A DNA stretch of 64,000 nucleotides from Bacteroides sp. (lineage in GTDB: Bacteria; Bacteroidota; Bacteroidia; Bacteroidales; UBA7960), in NCBI GenBank assembly GCA_036351255.1, contig JAZBOS010000052.1:62001-126000 (forward strand), read 5' to 3'. The translations under genes and the position numbers were made by a program. Under the pieces are notes generated by a model. That model saw nothing but the letters and a program-made list of their open reading frames with translations, made no database searches and was not told the DNA's origin. Shown here one piece after another: positions 1 to 8,327 of the stretch. The stretch's first letter is position 1, and every line of letters starts with the position of its first letter.

Positions 1-1202
1 GCTTTTTCGTAATGCCTGATGGTGATCAACCCCAGGTCGTAATTGTATTTTACGTTGAAATTTTTTTCAAGGTCGCGCAAAAGGGCAGGGGTTTTGATCA
101 GATCGCGGTCGAAGCAAACAGAAAAACTGATGGCTGAATTTTGCATCAGGTTAATCTTTACACCGTTTTTTGCAAAATCGGAGAAGATTCTTGAAAGGTT
201 ATGCTCAGCAATAAAGCTGAAGTCTTTTGGGAATATTGAAACCAGGACCTGGTTGAATTTGAGGATGTAACTGGGCACCAGGCTATCGTGCTCGCTGACC
301 TCGTTGATGATGGTGCCGGGTTCTGCAGGCTGGAAGAAAGACTTAACCTTTAGGGGGATGTTGCGGCTGAGGAGAGGCTTGAGCGTTTTCGGGTGGATGA
401 CCGTTGCGCCGTAATAGGAAAGCTCGATGGCTTCCTGATAGCTGATATTGGGCATCAACAAAGTTTGATCGAACAGTTTGGGGTCGGCATTCAGCAGGCC
501 GGGAACATCCTTCCAGATCACTACCTCCGAGGCCTGCAGCGAATAGGCCAGGATGGCCGCCGAGAAGTCAGAGCCTTCACGTCCGAGGGTAGTTGTGAAG
601 CCTTGTGTAGTGGCTCCGATAAAGCCCTGGGTCAGCACAATACCCGGTTTATTGCTGTTTTCGGCAGGTTTGAGGTAAGGTAATAGTGCTTTTTTTACGG
701 CCTGCGGGGTCAAGATCCAGTCGATGCGCGCATCGCGGAAACTGGCATCGGTGATAATCAGCTTGCGGGCATCAAACCACTGGTTGCGAACGCCTGAATA
801 ATTCAGGTAGTGGCTAACGATCTGAGTCGATACGATCTCTCCGGTCGACACGATGCGGTCGTATTCATAGTTGTAGTTGCCTGATGGCTTTTCTTCAATG
901 TAACGCAACAGGTGAAAAAAGGTCTGTTCCACATGAAAGAAGGCAGGGTGTTTGGGGTCCCCGAAAAGCCCATGGATAATATTAAGATGAAACTGCCTGA
1001 CCTCCTCGAAAACCTGTTTCATGGCTTCAGCCTGGCCTTCCATATAATACTGGGTCAGCATTTCAAGGGCATTGGTGGTTTTTGCCATGGCAGAAACCAC
1101 GATCACCAATGACTTGTCGCCATGCTCGCGTATAATGGATGCAACATTTTTGACCCCTTCCGGGTCTTTTACGCTGGCTCCCCCAAACTTGAATACCCGC
1201 AT
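1..1202 (-). CDS. lysC: aspartate kinase (C-terminus cut by window edge)
   Basis: Phosphorylates L-aspartate with ATP, the first step toward lysine, threonine, methionine and diaminopimelate. The reading frame starts at an ATG at 1202 and stays open to the window edge, giving about 400 residues, so only the last few dozen should be missing. The N-terminus carries the amino-acid-kinase motif KFGGASVKD. The centre has the substrate and nucleotide region around GREGSDFSAA and the following VVIWKDVPG. The last ~100 residues look like the ACT regulatory region (for example VLVSIFPKDFSFI). No homoserine dehydrogenase domain is visible, but a C-terminal fusion cannot be excluded because the end is missing. 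A terminator at 1261-1296 separates it from the upstream sigma-factor gene, and a candidate -7 box lies at 1232-1239. Confidence 0.93.
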   Translation of the reverse strand, partial: MRVFKFGGASVKDPEGVKNVASIIREHGDKSLVIVVSAMAKTTNALEMLTQYYMEGQAEAMKQVFEEVRQFHLNIIHGLFGDPKHPAFFHVEQTFFHLLRYIEEKPSGNYNYEYDRIVSTGEIVSTQIVSHYLNYSGVRNQWFDARKLIITDASFRDARIDWILTPQAVKKALLPYLKPAENSNKPGIVLTQGFIGATTQGFTTTLGREGSDFSAAILAYSLQASEVVIWKDVPGLLNADPKLFDQTLLMPNISYQEAIELSYYGATVIHPKTLKPLLSRNIPLKVKSFFQPAEPGTIINEVSEHDSLVPSYILKFNQVLVSIFPKDFSFIAEHNLSRIFSDFAKNGVKINLMQNSAISFSVCFDRDLIKTPALLRDLEKNFNVKYNYDLGLITIRHYEK

Positions 1203-1231
1203 AGTTGTATCTTATCCTGTAAACATAAACG

Positions 1232-1239
1232 CAAATTTA
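1232..1239 (-). promoter_or_regulatory. candidate lysC promoter, -7 element
   Basis: On the minus strand this reads TAAATTTG, an exact match to the Bacteroidota -7 consensus TAnnTTTG, about 30 nt before the aspartate kinase ATG and downstream of the preceding terminator. I see no clear TTTG at the expected -33 spacing; the sequence there is TTTTCG. Confidence 0.45.
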
Positions 1240-1260
1240 GCAAATAATGAGCAGCGGCGA

Positions 1261-1296
1261 AAAAGAAACCCCGGACATTCCTGTACCGGGGTTTCT
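1261..1296 (-). terminator. rho-independent terminator after the ECF sigma gene
   Basis: A perfect 10-bp stem, GAAACCCCGG at 1266-1275 against CCGGGGTTTC at 1287-1296, with an 11-nt loop. On the minus strand the stem is followed by a T run (plus-strand A run at 1261-1265). It ends the sigma-factor transcript before lysC. Confidence 0.8.
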
Positions 1297-1327
1297 GGGG
1301 GGGATATATATGGGTTGAGGTTGCGGC

Positions 1328-1828
1328 TTACTGCTCGTTGAGCGCCTCCATTAACTTCTTGCGGGTGAAGAATATACGACTCTTTACTGTACCGATCGAA
1401 AGGTTAAGTTGTTCAGCTATTTCCTTGTATTTGTAACCATCGTTGTACATTTCAAAAGGCTTGCGCTGGTCTTCATCAATCCGCTTGATTTCCTTGTGGA
1501 TCTCTTTGGTAGCATAGCTGCTATCGGGAAGACCTTCATTGCTTTCTTTTGAGAGATTCAGGTAATACAGGTCGTCAGTTTTATCAAGAATGGTGTTGTT
1601 GCGCACACTCTGACGGTAATTGTTGATGAAGGTGTTCTTCATGATTGTGAAGGCCCAAGCCTTGAGATTGGTGTCTTCGGTAAACTTATCGCGGTTGGTG
1701 AGCGCCTTTAGAAAAGTTTCCTGAACAAGGTCTTGTGCATCTTCGTAATTCGAGGTCAGGGTATAGGCAAAATATTTCAGATTTTTCTGAAGACCCAGGA
1801 GCTTATAGTTGAATTCCATTGCTGTCAT
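1328..1828 (-). CDS. ECF-type RNA polymerase sigma factor
   Basis: A 166-residue extracytoplasmic-function sigma factor that would direct core RNA polymerase to a specific promoter set. Region 2 occupies roughly residues 10-80, with the core-binding pattern around YEDAQDLVQETFLKAL and the -10-recognition segment KAWAFTIMKNTFIN. Region 4 is at about 110-160, with the helix-turn-helix YKEIAEQLNLSIGTVKSRIF. Length is typical of a stand-alone ECF factor. The ATG at 1828 is used here; an in-frame ATG at 1819 (start of MEFNY) is equally possible. No anti-sigma gene follows: the transcript ends at the hairpin at 1261-1296 and the next gene is lysC. Its stimulus and regulon cannot be told from the sequence. 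Confidence 0.93.
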   Translation of the reverse strand: MTAMEFNYKLLGLQKNLKYFAYTLTSNYEDAQDLVQETFLKALTNRDKFTEDTNLKAWAFTIMKNTFINNYRQSVRNNTILDKTDDLYYLNLSKESNEGLPDSSYATKEIHKEIKRIDEDQRKPFEMYNDGYKYKEIAEQLNLSIGTVKSRIFFTRKKLMEALNEQ

Positions 1829-2261
1829 GACTGTTCGGGTTTTTGGGTTTGTTTAATTTTATTTATTGTAAAGTTAAACAAAAAATTATTACCTCCAAGC
1901 TTTTTTTTAAATTTTAACATATACAAATTATAAAAAGAATTCATCTAGCAGCTGATTTATAGCTTGTATAGATTAAATTTAAGCTTTTTCGGGGATATTT
2001 TGGTGGATACCCGGTTTAATTATTTGTTAAATAATCTTAAGGAAAAGAGAAACAAGAATTGTGAACAAGTAAAAGGATACCCATTTACCTTTCAATTGCA
2101 CGTTTCAGTAAGATTAACCGACCTTGTTGAATTTGGCTCACAGCAATGAAATGGTTGGGAAAATGAAAAGCCAAAAAAATTCGAAGTTATTTTTCGGGAT
2201 TTATTGAATGCCTTCTTGCCAAAAATAAAAGAAAAGGAAATTTAACTTTTAAGTAAAGGAT
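1829..2261. other. AT-rich intergenic region, no gene seen
   Basis: This 433-bp stretch lies between the stop of the MerR-type regulator and the start of the sigma-factor gene, both on the minus strand. It is strongly AT-rich with several A or T runs and presumably holds the sigma-factor promoter, but I found no exact TAnnTTTG box in it. A 61-codon open frame at 1964-2149 has no recognisable features and I do not call it. Confidence 0.6.
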
Positions 2262-3134
2262 TTAAACCAGTCGTTTAAAATCCTCAGTATTGTTAAGAAT
2301 GATGATATTTTTGGGCAGCTTGAAATCAATTTCGTGCACTTGGTGTCCGGTAATGAAAATGTTTTTGTCTGGGAGCGCTTTAGAAAGGTCTTGGATATAA
2401 TAAGGAATGTCTTTCTGAGGCATGGCAGCCACAAAATAAGTCAGCAGGTAATCGGCCTTGCGAATTTTTACCACTTCGGTCACATCCTTAAAAGGAACAT
2501 TCTGGCCAAGATAAATAACCTTGTGCCCGTTTTTTTTGATCAGGTAGGTGTAAAACAACAAGCCCAACTCGTGCCATTCCTTTTCAGGAAGGAATAACAG
2601 AAAGGTCTTTGCATCTTGCGCCAGGGGTTCGTTTTGCCCGTCAATGGCAACGATCATCTTTTGCCTGATCAGGTTAGTAAGAAAGTGCTCCTGGGCAGGA
2701 TTGATTGTGCCAATCTGCCAAAGCACCCCGATCTTCTCCAGCAGGGGATAGAGAACATGGGTGACGGTCTTCTCAAAACCAATCTTTAATATAGTGCTCG
2801 AAAGCACCTTTTCAAAAGATTCTTCATTGAGTTCGATCATGGCCACGATCAGGTTGTTGATCTGGCTCTCAAAGTCAGTGGAAGTCCTCGAAATATCCCG
2901 GATCTTTTCGCAGATATCACTTGAAGACATACTGACGATGTCAGAAATCTTGAAACCATGTTTGTTGAGGGTGCTGATATTGAGCAACCGCAGCAAGTCC
3001 TCATCATTGTAATACCGAATGTTTGTTGGTGTGCGCTTGGGCGAAACCACATCATACCGCTTTTCCCATATTCTTATGGTATGGGCTTTAATGCCTGTGA
3101 TCTTTTCAAGGTCGTTGATGGAGTAACGGATCAT
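2262..3134 (-). CDS. MerR-family regulator with cobalamin-binding-type sensory domain
   Basis: A 290-residue regulator of CarH/LitR-like architecture. Residues 1-70 form a MerR winged helix (YSINDLEKITGIKAHTIRIWEKRY). Residues ~85-180 match the B12-binding helical cap, with the W-x9-EH signature as LWQIGTINPAQEH. Residues ~185-290 match the Rossmann-type B12 domain, with the lower-ligand motif ExHxxG as EWHELG. In CarH these features bind adenosylcobalamin and make DNA binding light-sensitive. Two departures are visible: the residue after the cap tryptophan, His132 in Thermus CarH, is Gln here, and the later SxL and GG motifs are poorly kept (TYFVA, ITGHQ). No carotenoid genes are in the window. 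The fold assignment is firm; light or B12 sensing is inference. It is divergent from the SiaC-like gene. Confidence 0.85.
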   Translation of the reverse strand: MIRYSINDLEKITGIKAHTIRIWEKRYDVVSPKRTPTNIRYYNDEDLLRLLNISTLNKHGFKISDIVSMSSSDICEKIRDISRTSTDFESQINNLIVAMIELNEESFEKVLSSTILKIGFEKTVTHVLYPLLEKIGVLWQIGTINPAQEHFLTNLIRQKMIVAIDGQNEPLAQDAKTFLLFLPEKEWHELGLLFYTYLIKKNGHKVIYLGQNVPFKDVTEVVKIRKADYLLTYFVAAMPQKDIPYYIQDLSKALPDKNIFITGHQVHEIDFKLPKNIIILNNTEDFKRLV

Positions 3135-3470
3135 GGGGTATTCACTTGTTTAATCTTTATCAAAAACCAATAGTCAGAACCTGATCGATTTCTGTAATGT
3201 CAAAATAGATTTTTGGTTTCACTTAATCAACAACATCGGTATACAAAAGTTCAAATTTATTCTTTTGTTTCTTGTCATTTTGTTTAATAGAATGGTTTAT
3301 TTAGGAAACTCTTCAATGCCTGAAACAATATGGGATTCCGTTATCTCGATTCATGGTATTAATCCGGGACTTTTAATGAAATATTAACCGGTCGTATGAT
3401 TGGAGACAAAAAATGCTTATCTTGGTCAACTTCGACAGTAAAAAGGCTGAAAAATTCTTTCAGAAAAAAC
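3135..3470. other. divergent intergenic region between the MerR regulator and SiaC-like gene
   Basis: An AT-rich spacer of 336 bp that must hold promoters in both directions. It has TTTG-containing tracts (for example near 3260-3285) but no exact TAnnTTTG that I can assign with confidence. It is the natural place to look for an autoregulatory site of the MerR protein; I see no clean inverted repeat. Confidence 0.5.
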
Positions 3471-3866
3471 ATGAAGAAAAAGGCCCCGGTTCTCAGAGAT
3501 TTGATGATTGCAGCCACCCCTGCCTCTTTTGGCGTTGAGTTTCGGATTAATGAAGGGCTGTTGCGTTTTTCGGGCAATTCTTATCCTGAGAATGCCGTTG
3601 ATTTTTTTCAACCGCTTCTGAACTGGGTTCGCGATTATGTGCGCAATACTCGCCAGCAAACCCTGGTGGAGTTCAGGATAAATTATTTTAACACCAGTTC
3701 TTCAAAATACCTCTTCCAGATCATGGAGATTATGAATGCCTTTCGCCAGAAAGGCAACCCAGTCGAGGTGGTTTGGATATCTAATGCGGAAAACGATGAG
3801 ATGCTGGAAACCTGGCGGGAAATCATGATTGAACTGGAATTGGAATATACTTTGAAGGACCATTAA
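3471..3866 (+). CDS. SiaC-family regulatory phosphoprotein (DUF1987)
   Basis: About 131 residues from the ATG at 3471. The frame is open from 3396, but the first ~25 codons do not resemble the family, and the family-like sequence begins near MKKKAPVLRDLMI. The core pattern is that of DUF1987/SiaC: FSGNSYPENAVDFFQPLLNW, then VEFRINYFNTSSSKYL, then an acidic C-terminus. In Pseudomonas, SiaC is phosphorylated on a threonine in the FNTSSSK-type loop by SiaB, dephosphorylated by SiaA, and in its free form activates the diguanylate cyclase SiaD. No SiaA, SiaB or GGDEF gene is next to it here, so its partners are unknown. It is 78 bp upstream of the DnaB-like gene and may share its transcript. Confidence 0.85.
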   Translation: MKKKAPVLRDLMIAATPASFGVEFRINEGLLRFSGNSYPENAVDFFQPLLNWVRDYVRNTRQQTLVEFRINYFNTSSSKYLFQIMEIMNAFRQKGNPVEVVWISNAENDEMLETWREIMIELELEYTLKDH

Positions 3867-3944
3867 TTTAACGGTTTTTAGCATCCTATTCCAGTTAATT
3901 TTAACTATATTTGGAACTGATGTCGTTCTTTAAAACTTATCGTC

Positions 3945-4835
3945 ATGGAACAAAACACTTTAGAAATCACAGAGCAGTCAGAAGTGTTTGAGTTTGCCAG
4001 TATCCGCGAACTGGTAAACCAGGCACTTAAAAAAGACTTCACCGGGCAAGACACCCTTTCCGGTCTTTCAACCGGATTTAAAATGCTCGATCATATTACA
4101 GGCGGATTTCAGAAAGGACAACTTTACACAGTGGCGGTTAGGCCCGGTATGGGTAAAACCGCATTTTTATTGTCTGTTGCCAACAACCTGGCCATCAAAA
4201 ACAACCATTCAGTAGCGATCTTCTCAACCGAACGCTCTAACCTCAAGATCACCAACCGGCTTATTGAAAGTGAAACCGGGATGTCACTTGATAAGCTCCG
4301 CAAAGGCTCCATGAAAGCCAGCGAGCGCGATCATATGCATTCTTTGATCAGTTCCATTGCCAAAGCCAAGATCTTTCTCGACGATACCCCTTCGCTCTCT
4401 GCGGAAGAACTGGTGAAAAGATCCAGGCAATTAAAAATCGTTCACAACGTCGACCTGGTCATTATTGATTACCTGGAATTGCTTTCCACCAGCATTACCG
4501 ATACCGATAGCCGCAATGAGCAGCTCAACAAAATAGTATTGATCATCAAGGATATTGCACGCGAACTGAACCTCCCCATTTTGCTCTTTTCGCAAATTGG
4601 TTCGCCTTTCAATTTCGTACAACCACCTTCCATCAAAGACCTGCCCGTGTTCCTCAGCGAACTCTCCGATTCAGTTTTGTTCCTCCATCGCAGCGACTTG
4701 TTCCGCAAGGCCAGCAACGGTCATAGCAAAGATGCAGTAGAAGTGATTGTTGCCAAAAACCCGCAGGTAAAGGAACCCGTGGTTGTTCCCCTTACTTATA
4801 TTGAAAGTATTGCCAAATTTGCCGATTTTAGCTAA
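3945..4835 (+). CDS. DnaB-like ATPase lacking the N-terminal domain
   Basis: A 296-residue protein matching only the C-terminal RecA-like half of replicative helicase DnaB. Visible motifs are LSTGFKMLDHITGGFQKGQL, Walker A RPGMGKTA, the catalytic glutamate in FSTERS, Walker B VIIDYLELL and the H4 glutamine in LLFSQIG. It differs from the full DnaB encoded at 26246-27778. There is no N-terminal helical domain, only ~45 residues of leader. The arginine-finger segment KHRNG of the real helicase is replaced by KNPQVKEP. It may still bind and hydrolyse ATP, but ring-type helicase activity is doubtful. A strong terminator follows directly. Its function is unknown to me; a role as a RadA- or DnaB-derived recombination or regulatory ATPase is speculation. 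Confidence 0.85.
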   Translation: MEQNTLEITEQSEVFEFASIRELVNQALKKDFTGQDTLSGLSTGFKMLDHITGGFQKGQLYTVAVRPGMGKTAFLLSVANNLAIKNNHSVAIFSTERSNLKITNRLIESETGMSLDKLRKGSMKASERDHMHSLISSIAKAKIFLDDTPSLSAEELVKRSRQLKIVHNVDLVIIDYLELLSTSITDTDSRNEQLNKIVLIIKDIARELNLPILLFSQIGSPFNFVQPPSIKDLPVFLSELSDSVLFLHRSDLFRKASNGHSKDAVEVIVAKNPQVKEPVVVPLTYIESIAKFADFS

Positions 4836-4854
4836 CTGGTGTTTTTGTTTTGTG

Positions 4855-4885
4855 GCCCGGCATTAGGTTTAATGCCGGGCTTTTT
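4855..4885 (+). terminator. rho-independent terminator after the DnaB-like gene
   Basis: A perfect 11-bp stem, GCCCGGCATTA at 4855-4865 with TAATGCCGGGC at 4870-4880, a 4-nt loop, then TTTTT. Its position shows that the next gene cannot start at the earlier in-frame codon at 4850 and supports the ATG at 4913. Confidence 0.92.
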
Positions 4886-4912
4886 CCCCTGTTTTTCTTA
4901 AAATCCCATTCA

Positions 4913-5452
4913 ATGGCCCATATCAAAGAGAATGATCTTCGGAAGGAAGCCCTGATCGATGTGGCAAAAAAAATGGTAATTGCCGCCCGCACTGCCCCTA
5001 AGGCCCGGGGAATGGACAACCTGGCTATGGCCATATTGACCGATAATGAGCTCCAACAACTCTGTAAGACCACCAAAGAAATTGGCGATCGCGAACAAAA
5101 CCATATTTTCCTGCGCGACGCTGTCAATGTGCTCAATGGAGCAGATGTTGTGGTCCTCATAGGCACCCGAATTAAGGTGCTCGGGTTGAAGTATTGCGGT
5201 TTGTGCGGATATACCGATTGCGCCACCAAGGGAAAGCATCCCGAGGTGCCTTGCATATTCAACCCGTCCGACCTTGGCATTGCCGTGGGATCGGCCGTTG
5301 CCCTTGCAGCCGATCACCGGGTTGACTCAAGGGTGATGTACACCATTGGAATGGCTGCCCGCGAAATGAATATCCTGGGTGAGGAGTATAAAATTATTTA
5401 TGGTATTCCGCTTAGCGCCACTTCCAAAAACCCTTTCTTCGACAGGAAATAG
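4913..5452 (+). CDS. DUF2148 (ferredoxin-like) domain protein
   Basis: About 179 residues from ATG 4913. The sequence fits the DUF2148 family found in anaerobes: an N-terminal helical part with AARTAPKARGMDNL, a central ADVVVLIGTR strand, and a cysteine cluster CGLCGYTDC followed by another Cys about 12 residues on (HPEVPC), probably an iron-sulfur or metal site. The C-terminal half has VDSRVMYTIGMAAREM. The AARTAPKARG stretch resembles the flavin-binding start of nitroreductase-like proteins, so a redox role is plausible. No biochemical function is established that I know of. The gene stands alone: a terminator precedes it and 236 bp separate it from tpx. Confidence 0.82.
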   Translation: MAHIKENDLRKEALIDVAKKMVIAARTAPKARGMDNLAMAILTDNELQQLCKTTKEIGDREQNHIFLRDAVNVLNGADVVVLIGTRIKVLGLKYCGLCGYTDCATKGKHPEVPCIFNPSDLGIAVGSAVALAADHRVDSRVMYTIGMAAREMNILGEEYKIIYGIPLSATSKNPFFDRK

Positions 5453-5688
5453 ACCTCTTTATTAATTTTTTATCCGTAAGTTTCTTTCTACAAATTAGAA
5501 AAACTTTTATTTATTGCAGATAAAAACCTTCTTTTTTTTACTTTTGATTAAATTCAGTTGAATAATATGCTATTTGTTGTTCCTCTGGAATTTTTCTCTT
5601 ACGCTTAGGCAAAGGGAAGCCACGGGACACTTTTTCTGCAACCGGAAGCAAGTGCCGCTTTAAATTCTAGTAACAAAAATAGTATAAC

Positions 5689-6201
5689 ATGAAAAGAACA
5701 TCCAATTTAGTGACATTCGGTGGAAACCCTGTGACCCTAATGGGAAAGATGGTGAAACCCGGAAGCAATGCAAAGAACTTTATCGCCCTTGGAGCTGATC
5801 TCAAGCCTGTCAGCCTGAGCGACTATCAGGGAAAGGTACGCATCATCTCTTCCGTTCCCAGTGTCGACATGGGCGTATGTGCGGCCCAAACCCGCCGTTT
5901 CAATCAGGAGGCAGGCAATTTAGGGAATGTACAGATCATCACCATCTCCTGCGACCTGCCATATGCCCTGAAGCGTTTCTGCGATGCTGAAGGTATCGAC
6001 AAAATCATCACCGTTTCCGACCACAAGGATACCGACTTTGGGATCAAATATGGCTTCCTGATTGAGGAAATGCGGTTGCTGGCGCGAGGCGTCATTGTCA
6101 TTGACCGCGATGATACTGTTAAATATTTGGAAATCGTGAAGGAGATTGGGAACGAACCTGATTATGAAAAAGCCCTTGAGGTGGTCAGGAAACTCATTTA
6201 A
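5689..6201 (+). CDS. tpx: thiol peroxidase (Tpx-type peroxiredoxin)
   Basis: A 170-residue atypical 2-Cys peroxiredoxin that reduces hydroperoxides using thioredoxin. Family pattern throughout: FGGNPVTLMGK at the N-terminus, ISSVPSVDMGVCAAQTRRFN around the peroxidatic cysteine, and SCDLPYALKRFC with the resolving cysteine. Usual length for Tpx. One oddity: the peroxiredoxin TxxC motif normally has Thr (or Ser) three residues before the catalytic Cys, and here that residue is Met (DMGVC, codon ATG). The conserved arginine later in the chain appears present (LLARGVIVID). It is convergent with dnaK and shares a bidirectional terminator with it. Assignment is firm; full activity is less certain because of the substitution. 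Confidence 0.93.
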   Translation: MKRTSNLVTFGGNPVTLMGKMVKPGSNAKNFIALGADLKPVSLSDYQGKVRIISSVPSVDMGVCAAQTRRFNQEAGNLGNVQIITISCDLPYALKRFCDAEGIDKIITVSDHKDTDFGIKYGFLIEEMRLLARGVIVIDRDDTVKYLEIVKEIGNEPDYEKALEVVRKLI

Positions 6202-6223
6202 AAAGTATCCTTTCCCGAAAAGA

Positions 6224-6255
6224 AAAAGGGGTTGAGCCTGAGCTTAACCCCTTTT
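6224..6255. terminator. bidirectional terminator between tpx and dnaK
   Basis: AAAAGGGGTT at 6224-6233 pairs with AACCCCTTTT at 6246-6255, and GAGC/GCTT extends the stem inward around a CTGA loop. The A and T runs at the two ends let it work for both convergent genes. Confidence 0.88.
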
Positions 6256-6272
6256 GTATTTATGAAGTGTTG

Positions 6273-8177
6273 TTATTTTACTTCTTCAAAATCAACGTCG
6301 GTTACTTCGCCGTCGTCTTTTCCCTGGTCGCCGGGGGTTGATTGCTGCTGCTCGGCTCCGGGTTGACCTTCTTGCTGAGTGGCCTGGTACATTTCTGCAC
6401 TGGCGGCTTGCCAGGCATTGTTCAGGGCAGCCATGGTGGTGTCAATAGCAGCAAGGTCCTTGTTCTTATGAGCTTCCTTCAGGTCAGCCAGGGCCTTCTC
6501 AATGGGCTCCTTCTTGTCTGCAGGAACCTTGTCGCCAAATTCCTTCAACTGTTTTTCTGTCTGGAAGATCAGTCCGTCAGCAGTATTCAGCTTGTCTATC
6601 TCTTCCTTCAGCTTCCGGTCCTTTTCGGCGTTTTCTTCAGCTTCCTTCTTCATGCGCTCGATCTCGCTGTCGCTGAGGCCACTCGAGGCTTCAATGCGGA
6701 TTTGCTGCGATTTGCCGGTAGCTTTATCCTTGGCCGAAACGTTCAGGATTCCATTGGCGTCAATGTCAAAGGTGACTTCAATTTGCGGAAGGCCACGGGG
6801 TGCCGGTGGGATGCCATCGAGGTGGAAGCGTCCAATGGTGCGGTTGTCGCGTGCCATGGGACGTTCTCCCTGAAGAATATGGATCTCTACGGAGGTTTGG
6901 TTGTCAGAAGCCGTCGAGAAGACCTCGGTTTTCTTGGTGGGGATGGTGGTGTTGGCTTCAATAAGCTTGGTCATCACCCCGCCCAGGGTCTCTATACCCA
7001 GTGAAAGCGGCGTAACGTCGAGCAGCAACACATCCTTAATCTCCCCTGTCAGCACAGCACCCTGGATAGCAGCGCCCACTGCAACCACCTCATCGGGGTT
7101 CACCCCTTTCGAGGGCTTCTTGCCAAAGAATTTCTCAACCACTTCCTGAATCTTGGGGATACGGGTCGAACCGCCCACCAGGATTACTTCGTCAATGTCG
7201 CTGGAAGTGTAGTTTGCATCTTTCAGGGCAAGCTTACAAGGCTCAAGGGTGGCCTGAACATACTTGTCGATCAACTGCTCGAACATGCTGCGTGATAATG
7301 TGCGCACCAGGTGCTTTGGAATACCGTCAACAGGCATAATATAGGGCAGGTTGATCTCGGTACTGGTTGAACTCGAGAGTTCGATCTTGGCCTTTTCAGC
7401 AGCTTCCTTCAGGCGTTGCAAGGCCATGGCATCTTTACGCAAGTCAATGCCTTCGTCTTTTTTGAATTCATCTGCCAGCCAGTCGATGATGGCGTTATCA
7501 AAGTCATCGCCCCCCAGGTGGGTGTCACCATGGGTCGATTTTACCTCGAACACCCCGTCGCCCAGCTCCAGGATAGAGATGTCAAATGTACCGCCACCCA
7601 AGTCAAAGACGGCAACTTTCATATCCTTGTTTTTTTTGTCGAGGCCATATGCAAGCGATGCCGCGGTAGGCTCGTTAATGATACGGCGAACCTTCAGCCC
7701 GGCAATTTCACCGGCTTCCTTGGTGGCCTGACGCTGTGAGTCGTTAAAGTAAGCAGGAACCGTAATGACGGCCTCAGTCACTTCCTGTCCCAGGTAATCT
7801 TCAGCGGTTTTTTTCATTTTCTGAAGTACCATGGCCGAAATTTCCTGGGGCGTATACAAACGGTCGTCAATCTTTACGCGCGGGGTGTTGTTGTCACCCT
7901 TCACCACAGAATAGGTCGCCCGGCTTCGTTCCTTTATAGAAGAGTCAAAGGTCTCACCCATCAAACGCTTGATAGAGCTGATGGTCTTGGTGGGATTTAT
8001 GATGGCCTGCCGCTTTGCAGGATCACCTACTTTCCTTTCGCCATTTTCGGTAAATGCCACAATGGAAGGAGTCGTGCGTCGTCCCTCACTGTTGGGGATC
8101 ACCACAGGCTCATTACCCTCCATGACGGCTACACATGAGTTGGTTGTTCCTAAGTCAATACCAATAATTTTTCCCAT
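6273..8177 (-). CDS. dnaK: Hsp70 chaperone DnaK
   Basis: A 634-residue DnaK, full length for the family. ATPase domain residues ~1-385 start with [20 protein letters not shown] and include the phosphate-binding [15 protein letters not shown] and [14 protein letters not shown]. The linker [15 protein letters not shown] leads into the substrate-binding domain. The C-terminal tail is rich in Gln and Gly and ends DVDFEEVK, a close variant of the cochaperone-interacting EEVD-type tail. It refolds proteins with DnaJ and GrpE, neither of which is adjacent; the small J-domain protein at 13968 is membrane-anchored and not the standard DnaJ. It is transcribed alone, with a 150-bp leader that contains an inverted repeat at 8218-8232. 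Confidence 0.98.
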   Translation of the reverse strand: MGKIIGIDLGTTNSCVAVMEGNEPVVIPNSEGRRTTPSIVAFTENGERKVGDPAKRQAIINPTKTISSIKRLMGETFDSSIKERSRATYSVVKGDNNTPRVKIDDRLYTPQEISAMVLQKMKKTAEDYLGQEVTEAVITVPAYFNDSQRQATKEAGEIAGLKVRRIINEPTAASLAYGLDKKNKDMKVAVFDLGGGTFDISILELGDGVFEVKSTHGDTHLGGDDFDNAIIDWLADEFKKDEGIDLRKDAMALQRLKEAAEKAKIELSSSTSTEINLPYIMPVDGIPKHLVRTLSRSMFEQLIDKYVQATLEPCKLALKDANYTSSDIDEVILVGGSTRIPKIQEVVEKFFGKKPSKGVNPDEVVAVGAAIQGAVLTGEIKDVLLLDVTPLSLGIETLGGVMTKLIEANTTIPTKKTEVFSTASDNQTSVEIHILQGERPMARDNRTIGRFHLDGIPPAPRGLPQIEVTFDIDANGILNVSAKDKATGKSQQIRIEASSGLSDSEIERMKKEAEENAEKDRKLKEEIDKLNTADGLIFQTEKQLKEFGDKVPADKKEPIEKALADLKEAHKNKDLAAIDTTMAALNNAWQAASAEMYQATQQEGQPGAEQQQSTPGDQGKDDGEVTDVDFEEVK

Positions 8178-8217
8178 TTTTATAATGTTTTTAATGTTCT
8201 CGGTTGGTTATTTTGGT

Positions 8218-8232
8218 CATTGACTTTCAATG
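8218..8232. promoter_or_regulatory. inverted repeat in the dnaK upstream region
   Basis: CATTGA-CTT-TCAATG, a perfect 6-bp inverted repeat about 41 nt before the dnaK ATG, with TTGG and CCAA flanks further out (TTGG at 8214-8217). It does not resemble CIRCE. It could be an operator or a short RNA hairpin; this is inference from symmetry only. Confidence 0.3.
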
Positions 8233-8327
8233 ATTGTGCCAACCTCCTTTTTGAGGCCATTTTGGAAAATATGTCCACTTATTTGAGGCTTAAGGCTGAC
8301 AAGGAGGTGACAAAAAGGCAGGAATTA

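Noticed and set aside
1964..2149. 61-codon open frame in the AT-rich gap
   Set aside because: No domain, no plausible leader, composition like the surrounding non-coding DNA.
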